From the NCBI GenBank assembly GCA_034440595.1, contig JAWXCH010000110.1, positions 1 through 13,308 on the forward strand: 13,308 nucleotides of DNA. Direction: 5' to 3'. Positions 6,822 through 13,308 of this stretch are shown in pieces. Source of the stretch: JAWXCH01 sp034440595. Its GTDB lineage: Bacteria > Planctomycetota > Planctomycetia > Pirellulales > JALHPA01. The first letter of the stretch is position 1. Every line of letters begins with the position of its first letter. The translations under genes and the position numbers were made by a program. The notes below the pieces were generated by a model, which worked only from the letters and a program-made list of their open reading frames with translations, was not told where the DNA came from and did not search any database.

Positions 6822-9698
6822 TCATGGCATCTGAAGGACCGGCTGCAAGAACTTGCCGGTTAGGCTCCCCGGCACCGCTGCGATCTCTTCCGGTGTTCCG
6901 GTCGCTATAATCTGGCCTCCAGCATCTCCACCCTCTGGCCCCATGTCGATGATCCAGTCGGCACACTTGATTACATCTAAATTGTGTTCGATCACAATGA
7001 CCGTGTTCCCAAGGTCCACCAGTCGATTCAGCACCACCAACAACTTGCGGATGTCGTCAAAATGCAGCCCGGTGGTTGGTTCATCCAGCAGATACAGCGT
7101 CTGACCGGTGTCGCTACGGGCCAGTTCTGTGGCTAGCTTGATTCGTTGTGCTTCGCCGCCAGAAAGTGTCGTCGAGGATTGTCCCAGCGAGAGGTAGCCC
7201 AGCCCGACCTGTTGCAAGCTGGCAAGCTGTCGGCTGATGTGCGAAAAGTTCTCAAAGTATTCAACCGCGTCGTCAACACTCATTGCCAGCACATCGGCAA
7301 TCGAACGTTCCTTGTAGCGCACCTCAAGTGTCTGTGGATTGAAGCGACTTCCGCCGCACGCCTCGCACGGTACATATAGATCGGGCAAAAAATTCATCTC
7401 GATTCGGCGGACTCCTTGACCCTGGCATTCTTCGCAGCGGCCCCCTTTGGCATTAAAGCTGAAGCGGCCTGCACGGTAGCCTCGCTGCTTGGCCTCGCGC
7501 GTGCCGGCAAAGACTTTGCGAATCTCGTCGAATAGCCCAGTGTAGGTGGCCGGATTGCTACGCGGGGTCCTGCCGATCGGGCTTTGATCCACGTGAATCA
7601 ACTTATCGATCTGACTGACACCACGCAGGCTGGTGAAGGGGCCAGGCTTCGGACCGCTGCCAGTGAGCCGCCGCGTAATGGCGCGAGCAAACGTGCCATT
7701 GAGTAGCGTGCTTTTTCCCGAACCGCTGACGCCGGTGACGCACACAAGTGCCGACAAAGGAAAACGGACTTCGACATTCTTCAGGTTATTCGCCGTTGCT
7801 CCTTCCAGCGTGATCGCGCGGGACTTGGCCGTTTTGCGCCGCTCTTGCGGAACTTCGATACGCAGCGCGCCAGACAGATATTGTCCGGTAATAGAAGTGG
7901 GATCCGCACTCACCTCATCGGGAGTTCCCTCGGCAACAATGGTCCCGCCATGTTCACCGGCACCAGGACCGACATCGATCAAGTAGTCCGCAGCGCGCAT
8001 CGTCGCCTCGTCATGCTCGACCACCAGTACGGTGTTTCCTTGCCGCTGTAACTCACGAATGGCGTCGATTAAGTTTTGATTATCGCGCGGGTGCAAACCA
8101 ATCGAAGGTTCATCCAACACATAGCAGATGCCCAGCAGTCCTGAACCAATTCCAGTGGCCAGCCGTACGCGCTGCAGCTCACCACCGCTCAGCGTGTCAG
8201 CCGGTCGCGATAGCGCCAGGTAACCCAGGCCGAGTTGCTCCAGGAAAGTCAATCGCCCGAGAATCTCTCGCGCCAGGGGTTGATACACCGGCAACGCATC
8301 TGAATGCACTTCGATCGGTCGAAAAAACTTTAGTGCGTGGCTGACCGGAAGACCGCAGATTTCATGGATGGCTCGTCCTTCAAAGCGAACATTGCGCGCT
8401 TCTCGCCGCAATCGCGAGCCACCACATTCCGCGCAAATCACGTCGCCGCGAAACGATTCCAATTTCTCGCGCTGGGCCGGCTCGGTCGCTGTGGCCAGTT
8501 GCTGCTGTAGCAATAGTTCCAATCCAATGAACTGCCCGCCTCCGCGCCACAGTTGCAACCGTTGTGCTGGCTTCCAGAGTTCCAACGGCGAATTGCGCCG
8601 CAGGGTGTTTCTCGCCAGGAACTCGTCGATCGCGGATTCTTGTTCGACTGACGGTTTCACTCCACCTGGACCGGTCCACGGAGCAACCGCATCGGTCACT
8701 AGCGAGAGCATTGCGTCCGGCAGAACCAGGTCTTCATCAAACTCGAGTCGCGTTCCCAGTCCCTGACAGGCCGGGCACGCACCGTGGGGGCTATTGAAAC
8801 TAAAACTGCGCGGCTCCAGTTCTTCAAAACTCGTTTTGCAGTTCGGACAGCAGTTGAGCGTGCTGTACAGATCGTCCGCCCAATCGCCGGCTCCGCCCGC
8901 CTGCGACATGGCAATCATTGTTCCTTCGCCATGCTGCAATGCCAGTCGAATCGACTCGGCCAGGCGATCGGCAATTCCTTCGCGGATAATGATCCGGTCG
9001 ATAACCGCTTCGATTGTGTGATTCTTGCGGCTCGACAAATCTGGCGGTGGATCGATATCGATGATTTCGCCATCGACGCGTGCCCGTAGAAAACCGGCCT
9101 TGCGAATGTCGGCAAACACCTCTTGATGCTGCCCGCGGCGGCCGCGGACCATCGGCGAGAGGAGCATCAGCTTGCTACCAACCGGCATGCGCAACAGGTC
9201 TTCCAGAATTTCTTCTGGTTGCTGCGGCTGAATCAACGTGCCACACTCCGGGCACGTTGCCTCACCTAGTCGCGCCATCAGCAGTCGCAGGTAGTCGTAG
9301 ATTTCAGTAACTGTCGCTACGGTACTGCGCGGATTCTGGCTTCCCGCACGTTGATCGATCGCAATAGTCGGTTGCAGGCCGACAATCGAGTCGACATCGG
9401 GCCGTTCCATCTGATGAAAAAACTGTCGCGAAAAAATCGACAGGCTTTCGATGTACTGACGCTGTCCCTCGGCCACTAGTGTGTCGAAGGCGAGTGAGCT
9501 TTTGCCAGAACCACTCGGCCCGGTAATGACAGTGAGCCGATCGCGCGGAATGTCGATGCTGACATTCTTCAGGTTGTTGACACGCGCACCGCGAATAGAG
9601 ATGGAATGCTGCACCGTGTCGATTGTACCTGTCAAGTTGTCTGCACCTGCGGCGCTGGCCGAGACCGCTGGTCGGAGTGGTGCGGAGGAACTGGACAT
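6822..9698 (-). CDS. uvrA: UvrABC excinuclease subunit A
   Basis: UvrA is the damage-recognition ATPase of nucleotide excision repair; a UvrA dimer loads UvrB onto lesions. I start it at the ATG at 9698 (958 residues), because GAGG lies 5 nt upstream. An in-frame TTG at 9743 would add 15 residues but has no such site. In 958-residue numbering: Walker A1 GPSGSGKSS (60-68), a UvrB-binding region (about 140-255), zinc cysteines C284, C287, C308, C311, ABC signature LSGGELQRVRLAT (503-515), Walker B1 YVLDEPSIGLH (526-536), Walker A2 GVSGSGKSTL (656-665), zinc-module cysteines C755, C758, C778, C781, signature LSGGEAQRIKLA (845-856) and Walker B2 LYLLDEPTTGLH (868-879). Presence of the UvrB-binding domain marks it as canonical UvrA rather than the UvrA2 type. 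It is slightly longer than E. coli UvrA (940), with about 30 Ser/Ala-rich residues before the first ABC domain. It lies 72 nt after glgC. Confidence 0.98.
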   Translation of the reverse strand: MSSSSAPLRPAVSASAAGADNLTGTIDTVQHSISIRGARVNNLKNVSIDIPRDRLTVITGPSGSGKSSLAFDTLVAEGQRQYIESLSIFSRQFFHQMERPDVDSIVGLQPTIAIDQRAGSQNPRSTVATVTEIYDYLRLLMARLGEATCPECGTLIQPQQPEEILEDLLRMPVGSKLMLLSPMVRGRRGQHQEVFADIRKAGFLRARVDGEIIDIDPPPDLSSRKNHTIEAVIDRIIIREGIADRLAESIRLALQHGEGTMIAMSQAGGAGDWADDLYSTLNCCPNCKTSFEELEPRSFSFNSPHGACPACQGLGTRLEFDEDLVLPDAMLSLVTDAVAPWTGPGGVKPSVEQESAIDEFLARNTLRRNSPLELWKPAQRLQLWRGGGQFIGLELLLQQQLATATEPAQREKLESFRGDVICAECGGSRLRREARNVRFEGRAIHEICGLPVSHALKFFRPIEVHSDALPVYQPLAREILGRLTFLEQLGLGYLALSRPADTLSGGELQRVRLATGIGSGLLGICYVLDEPSIGLHPRDNQNLIDAIRELQRQGNTVLVVEHDEATMRAADYLIDVGPGAGEHGGTIVAEGTPDEVSADPTSITGQYLSGALRIEVPQERRKTAKSRAITLEGATANNLKNVEVRFPLSALVCVTGVSGSGKSTLLNGTFARAITRRLTGSGPKPGPFTSLRGVSQIDKLIHVDQSPIGRTPRSNPATYTGLFDEIRKVFAGTREAKQRGYRAGRFSFNAKGGRCEECQGQGVRRIEMNFLPDLYVPCEACGGSRFNPQTLEVRYKERSIADVLAMSVDDAVEYFENFSHISRQLASLQQVGLGYLSLGQSSTTLSGGEAQRIKLATELARSDTGQTLYLLDEPTTGLHFDDIRKLLVVLNRLVDLGNTVIVIEHNLDVIKCADWIIDMGPEGGDAGGQIIATGTPEEIAAVPGSLTGKFLQPVLQMP

Positions 9699-9702
9699 AC
9701 TT

Positions 9703-9707
9703 ACCTC
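9703..9707 (-). promoter_or_regulatory. Ribosome binding site that sets the uvrA start
   Basis: On the minus strand GAGGT is followed by AAGT and then ATG, leaving 5 nt between GAGG and the start codon. This supports the ATG at 9698 over the upstream in-frame TTG at 9743. Confidence 0.7.
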
Positions 9708-9723
9708 GAGTGCGCTCAGTGAA

Positions 9724-9747
9724 GTGATTGCCGGGTTGAGCAATCAC
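9724..9747 (-). promoter_or_regulatory. Perfect 8-bp inverted repeat before uvrA
   Basis: GTGATTGC (9724-9731) and GCAATCAC (9740-9747) are exact reverse complements around an 8-nt spacer. The repeat fills the middle of the 72-nt glgC-uvrA gap, ending 25 nt before the uvrA start codon. No U-run follows, so it is not a typical intrinsic terminator. It could be an operator for a dimeric regulator, an mRNA stem affecting processing or translation, or chance. It does not match the E. coli or Bacillus LexA box. Confidence 0.4.
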
Positions 9748-9770
9748 CCTCCCTCTCGGCCGATGAAACG

Positions 9771-11057
9771 CTACAACGTCCAACCATCGTCCAGGCGAGC
9801 ACCCTTTTGGACCATCACAATGCCGTCGCAGATCATCGCCTCTTCGGTCTCTGGGCTGCTGTCCAGCTTTTGCTCGTTGACGATCCGGACATTTTTGCCG
9901 ATGTGACAGTTCTTGTCGACGATCGCGCCGTCGATAAAGGTTCCTTCGCCAATGCCGATGGTGGCATGTCCCTCGGACTGATCGAACTTCATTTGCGAGG
10001 GCGATTCGTACTCATCGGCACCCATCACAATCGAGTTGCGAATCACGACGTTTTTTCCGATCCGGCACCGCAGACCAACCACGCTGTTCTCGATGACCGC
10101 ACCTGCTTCGATCACGCAACCATCGGAGATGAGGCTGTTCTTGATGGTAGCCCCATCGAGTCGCGACGGCGGCAAAAACCTGGCGCGCGAGTAGATCGGA
10201 GCTTCGGCCGAGGCGAGTTCAAACGAAGGCTTAGCCTGCGCCAGTTGAAGATTGCACTCGTAAAATGACTTGATCGTGCCGATGTCTTCCCAGTAGCCAT
10301 CAAACAAGTGCATCTGCACGCGACGCGCACGGATTGAGGCCGGAAACACTTCCTTGCCAAAGTCGTGATAGTCGGTCTTGGTCAGTACGTCGATCAACGT
10401 GTCCTTGTTGAAGAGGTAAATACCCATGCTGGCCAACAAATCGCGGCCGTTGCTTTGCACGCCGTGTGCATCGATCCAGGCCGGTTCGGTTCGCACCACA
10501 TCCATTTCGCTATGAACCTTTGGTTTCTCCAGAAATCCTTGTACGCGACCGGTGTCGTCTGCGCGCATGATGCCAAAGGCGGGTGCTTGCTCGCGGGTGA
10601 CGGGCATGGCGCCGATCGTGACATCCGCATTGCCCTCTTGATGCGTGCGGAGCATATCGGCGTAGTTCATGCGGTAGAGCTGATCGCCCGACAGAATCAG
10701 CACGTAATCGATATCTGATTGCTGCAAATAACGAACATGCTGACGCACGGCGTCGGCGGTTCCTTGATACCAGTCGGAGCTTTCGTTGGTTTGCTGCGCC
10801 GCCAAAATTTCAAAGTAACCACCGCTAAATGGATCGAACGTATACGTGCGGCGGATATGGCGGTGCAGACTGACCGAGTTGAACTGCGTTAATACATAAG
10901 CGCGCTTGATGCCGCTGTTAATGCAGTTGGAAAGCGGAATGTCGATGAGTCGGTACTTGCCAGCCAGCGGCACCGCCGGCTTCGAGCGATAGCGCGTGAG
11001 TGGATAGAGCCGCGTACCGCGCCCTCCGCCAAGTACCAACGCCAGAACATTCTGCAT
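9771..11057 (-). CDS. glgC: Glucose-1-phosphate adenylyltransferase (ADP-glucose pyrophosphorylase)
   Basis: GlgC converts glucose-1-phosphate and ATP to ADP-glucose and pyrophosphate, the committed step of bacterial glycogen synthesis. I start it at the ATG at 11057 (428 residues): GGAAGG lies 8 nt upstream, whereas the in-frame GTG at 11066 overlaps that site. In 428-residue numbering: nucleotide-binding loop GGGRGTRLYPLT (10-21), the RLIDIPLSNCINS stretch (36-48), catalytic aspartate in SGDQLYRM (D125), glucose-1-phosphate lysine in FLEKPK (K178), WEDIGT (256-261), and a left-handed beta-helix C-terminal domain from about 285. Sequence resemblance is closer to cyanobacterial and plant enzymes than to E. 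coli GlgC. Lysines K382 (DKNCHIG) and K418 (VQKGA) align with the two 3-phosphoglycerate-site lysines described for Anabaena, judged from memory of that sequence. It follows leuS by 15 nt. No other glycogen gene is in the window. Confidence 0.97.
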   Translation of the reverse strand: MQNVLALVLGGGRGTRLYPLTRYRSKPAVPLAGKYRLIDIPLSNCINSGIKRAYVLTQFNSVSLHRHIRRTYTFDPFSGGYFEILAAQQTNESSDWYQGTADAVRQHVRYLQQSDIDYVLILSGDQLYRMNYADMLRTHQEGNADVTIGAMPVTREQAPAFGIMRADDTGRVQGFLEKPKVHSEMDVVRTEPAWIDAHGVQSNGRDLLASMGIYLFNKDTLIDVLTKTDYHDFGKEVFPASIRARRVQMHLFDGYWEDIGTIKSFYECNLQLAQAKPSFELASAEAPIYSRARFLPPSRLDGATIKNSLISDGCVIEAGAVIENSVVGLRCRIGKNVVIRNSIVMGADEYESPSQMKFDQSEGHATIGIGEGTFIDGAIVDKNCHIGKNVRIVNEQKLDSSPETEEAMICDGIVMVQKGARLDDGWTL

Positions 11058-11065
11058 TTTGTTCA

Positions 11066-11071
11066 CCTTCC
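11066..11071 (-). promoter_or_regulatory. Ribosome binding site that sets the glgC start
   Basis: GGAAGG on the minus strand lies 8 nt before the ATG at 11057 and directly after the leuS TAA (11073-11075). It favours the ATG over the upstream GTG at 11066 and suggests translational coupling with leuS. Confidence 0.7.
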
Positions 11072-11072
11072 G

Positions 11073-13308
11073 TTATCGAATCACAAAGTTAATCAACTTG
11101 CCTGGAACGACAATCACTTTCACAATGGTTTTATCTGTGAGCAATTCTGCCACGCGGTCGTCCGCACGTGCAGCGGTTTCAATCGCCTTAGCATCGGCTT
11201 CGGCCGGCACAGAGACCTTGCCACGCAGTTTACCATTCACCTGCACCGGTATTTCAACCGTGTCCTGCTTCAGGTACTGCTCGTCCAGCTTGGGCCACGG
11301 TTCAGACGCCAGCGAGCCAAAATGTCCTAACAATTGCCACAGTTCTTCGGCAAAGTGCGGTGCAAATGGAGAGACAAGCAGCACGAATTGCTCCATCACT
11401 TCGTAGGGCCGCACATCCTGCTTCGTAAAGTAGTTGGTAAACTCCATCATCTTGGCAATGGCCGTATTGAACGACAATGTTTCGATGTCATGCGTGACGC
11501 TGGCAATCGTCTTGTGCAACATGCGCAGTTGGTCCGTGGTGGCGTGCTCTTTTTGCACCGCGGGGTTCAACTCCAGTTGTTCGCTCCGATCCGAAACAAT
11601 CATGCGCCAGACGCGATCCAAAAATCCGCGTACGCCGTTCACCCCGGTCGTGCTCCAGGGCTTGGTCGCTTCCAGCGGTCCCATGAACATCTCGTACAGC
11701 CGCAGCGAATCGGCACCGTATTCGCGAACCACTTCGTCCGGGTTCACGACATTGCCGCGACTCTTACTCATTTTATAAGCACGACTATCCACGCGAATCT
11801 TTGAGTTGCTAGAGAGGACAAACTGGTCCCCCTGCTTTTCCACCTGTTCCACCGGTATTTTTACCGCTGTGACCTTGGCACCGGTCACCTTATTGACCGG
11901 TTGGCCAGCCTCATCCATGCGCACTTCGGCGGAGGAAAGAAAACCGCCCTCTTCCTTGCGATAGCCGGTGAACTCCATCTCGCCCAGGATCATCCCTTGA
12001 TTCACCAGCTTCATAAACGGCTCGGGCAGGCTGACGTGCCCACGATCGAACAGCACCTTGTGCCAGAATCGAGAGTACAGCAGGTGCAGAACCGCATGCT
12101 CTGCACCGCCGATGTACAAGTCGACCGGCATCCAGGCTTTTTCCAGCTCCGGGTCAATCAGCCGTTCTTTATTGGTTGGATCGATGTACCGCAAAAAGTA
12201 CCAGCAAGAGCCGGCCCATTGCGGCATGGTGTTGGTTTCACGCTTATACCGTTTGCCATTCCGCTCGACATAGAGCCATTCGTGCGGGGCTTTTTCTAGC
12301 GGTGGCTCTGGCCGACCGATCGGCTTAAAATCTTCCAGCTCCGGCAGCGGAACCGGTAGTTCACTTGGTGATACCGCGACAATCGCACCAGTTGGATTTC
12401 CAGCCCGGTCGAGTTCGTGCAAGATGGGGAACGGCTCTCCCCAAAACCGCTGTCGGCTGAAGAGCCAGTCGCGGAGCTTGTAATTCACCGCCGCGCGGCC
12501 CACGCCCGAGGAAGTCAAATCGGCTGCGATCCGCGTTTTGAATTCGGCCGTCGGCAAGCCATCGTAACTGCCAGAGTTGACTGCGATCCCTTCACCACTG
12601 AATGCACCCTCGGCAGAAGCGGTATCGTCTTTGCTCTTTTTGGCAGCAACCACTTGCCGAATCGGTAGGTTGTACTGCACTGCAAATTCGTAGTCTCGTT
12701 CGTCATGCGCGGCGACCGCCATGATCGCCCCGGTGCCGTAGCTGATCAGCACATAGTCGGCGATCCAGATTGGTATCTGCTCGCCATTCACCGGGTTCAC
12801 CGCATAACTACCAGTAAACACTCCACTCTTTTTCTTGGCCAGTTCGGTGCGGTCGAGGTCACTCTTCTTCGCCGCTTCTGTACAGTAATCCGTAACCGCT
12901 TGCTTTTGCGCTCCGACCGCCAGGCGACTCACCAATGGGTGCTCGGGCGATATCACCATATAGGTCGCACCAAACAGCGTATCCGGCCGCGTGGTGTACA
13001 CACGCAGCACATCGTCGCCGGCCTTGCGGGGAAAGCCGGACTTCTGTCGAGCTACTTTCCAAGTCTCAAACTTGCCCGCTTCGCCAATGTAGAAATCCAC
13101 CTCGGCACCAGTACTGCGACCGATCCAATCGCTTTGCAGTTTCTTAATACTAGCTGGCCAATCCAATTCGGCCAGGTCCGACTCCAACCGATCGGCATAC
13201 GCTGTGATCCGCAGCATCCACTGCTTCAGCGGAATTCGCACCACCGGGTGGCCGCCCCGTTCACTTACGCCACCTTGCACCTCTTCGTTGGCCAGCACCG
13301 TCCCCAAC
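11073..13308 (-). CDS. leuS: Leucyl-tRNA synthetase, 5' end beyond the window
   Basis: This class I synthetase attaches leucine to tRNA-Leu and edits mischarged products. About 744 residues are present. By comparison with E. coli LeuRS roughly 160 N-terminal residues, including the HIGH motif, lie outside the right edge; the first in-frame TTG at 13307 is an internal codon, not a start. In residues counted from there: the CP1 editing domain has the TTRPDT motif (105-110) and GTGAIMAV...HDERD (191-205), the catalytic fold continues at RDWLFSRQRFWG (279-290) and YIGGAEHAVLHLLYSRFWHK (398-417), and KMSKS is at 512-516. An anticodon-binding domain and a C-terminal domain ending KLINFVIR follow. 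The zinc-1 position reads SERGGHPVVR with no cysteines, unlike E. coli. The usual MAVPAH/MAVPGH reads MAVAAH here. It is the first visible gene of the probable leuS-glgC-uvrA transcript. Confidence 0.98.
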   Translation of the reverse strand, partial: LGTVLANEEVQGGVSERGGHPVVRIPLKQWMLRITAYADRLESDLAELDWPASIKKLQSDWIGRSTGAEVDFYIGEAGKFETWKVARQKSGFPRKAGDDVLRVYTTRPDTLFGATYMVISPEHPLVSRLAVGAQKQAVTDYCTEAAKKSDLDRTELAKKKSGVFTGSYAVNPVNGEQIPIWIADYVLISYGTGAIMAVAAHDERDYEFAVQYNLPIRQVVAAKKSKDDTASAEGAFSGEGIAVNSGSYDGLPTAEFKTRIAADLTSSGVGRAAVNYKLRDWLFSRQRFWGEPFPILHELDRAGNPTGAIVAVSPSELPVPLPELEDFKPIGRPEPPLEKAPHEWLYVERNGKRYKRETNTMPQWAGSCWYFLRYIDPTNKERLIDPELEKAWMPVDLYIGGAEHAVLHLLYSRFWHKVLFDRGHVSLPEPFMKLVNQGMILGEMEFTGYRKEEGGFLSSAEVRMDEAGQPVNKVTGAKVTAVKIPVEQVEKQGDQFVLSSNSKIRVDSRAYKMSKSRGNVVNPDEVVREYGADSLRLYEMFMGPLEATKPWSTTGVNGVRGFLDRVWRMIVSDRSEQLELNPAVQKEHATTDQLRMLHKTIASVTHDIETLSFNTAIAKMMEFTNYFTKQDVRPYEVMEQFVLLVSPFAPHFAEELWQLLGHFGSLASEPWPKLDEQYLKQDTVEIPVQVNGKLRGKVSVPAEADAKAIETAARADDRVAELLTDKTIVKVIVVPGKLINFVIR

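Noticed and set aside
9699..9743. Extended uvrA start at the TTG at 9743
   Set aside because: The added 15 residues have no family support, and the TTG lies within the inverted repeat, while the ATG at 9698 has a well-placed GAGG.
11058..11066. GTG at 11066 as the glgC start
   Set aside because: It overlaps the GGAAGG ribosome site that is ideally spaced for the ATG at 11057.
1..13308. Search for a CRISPR array, transposase, phage or defence system
   Set aside because: No direct-repeat array with spacers, integrase, transposase or defence-type gene was seen; the SNF2 protein has no restriction or defence partner next to it.

Overview
The window reads as bacterial chromosome carrying mostly housekeeping genes. 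All six protein-coding genes lie on the minus strand, so the transcriptional order runs from the right edge to the left: leuS (5' part missing) - glgC - uvrA - SWIM/SNF2 helicase - short MscS-type channel - gspE/pilB-type ATPase. The likely source is a planctomycete, perhaps of the Pirellulaceae. This is an inference from the flavour of several proteins (a LeuRS without zinc cysteines, a cyanobacterial-type GlgC, a divergent UvrA, a large SWIM-SNF2 protein), from moderate GC content and from a 'DAGTPAIR'-type intergenic repeat. No rRNA or other taxonomic marker is present to confirm it.

Right part (9.7-13.3 kb): leuS runs off the window. Its stop codon is 15 nt from the preferred glgC start, and the glgC Shine-Dalgarno sequence sits in that gap, so the two are probably one transcript with coupled translation. 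uvrA follows glgC after 72 nt that contain a perfect 8-bp inverted repeat and a good Shine-Dalgarno sequence. Leucyl-tRNA charging, ADP-glucose synthesis for glycogen and nucleotide excision repair do not form one pathway; the grouping looks like shared transcription of housekeeping genes.

Middle part (2.4-6.7 kb): a 1192-residue SWIM zinc-finger/SNF2 ATPase begins 138 nt after uvrA. A short MscS-family channel that lacks the usual C-terminal cytoplasmic domain follows it by 50 nt.

Left part (1-2.4 kb): a 464-nt gap without a credible gene holds three 24-bp tandem repeats, each containing a small hairpin, next to two stronger hairpins. This looks like a dispersed intergenic repeat element. 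Beyond it is a stand-alone GspE/PilB-type secretion or pilus ATPase. The last 265 nt hold no recognisable gene but do contain a nested pair of perfect inverted repeats.

I found no defence island, CRISPR array, transposase, tRNA or prophage. The points most worth checking are the intergenic repeat element, the nested stem at the left edge, the truncated MscS, and the conserved 3-phosphoglycerate-site lysines in GlgC.
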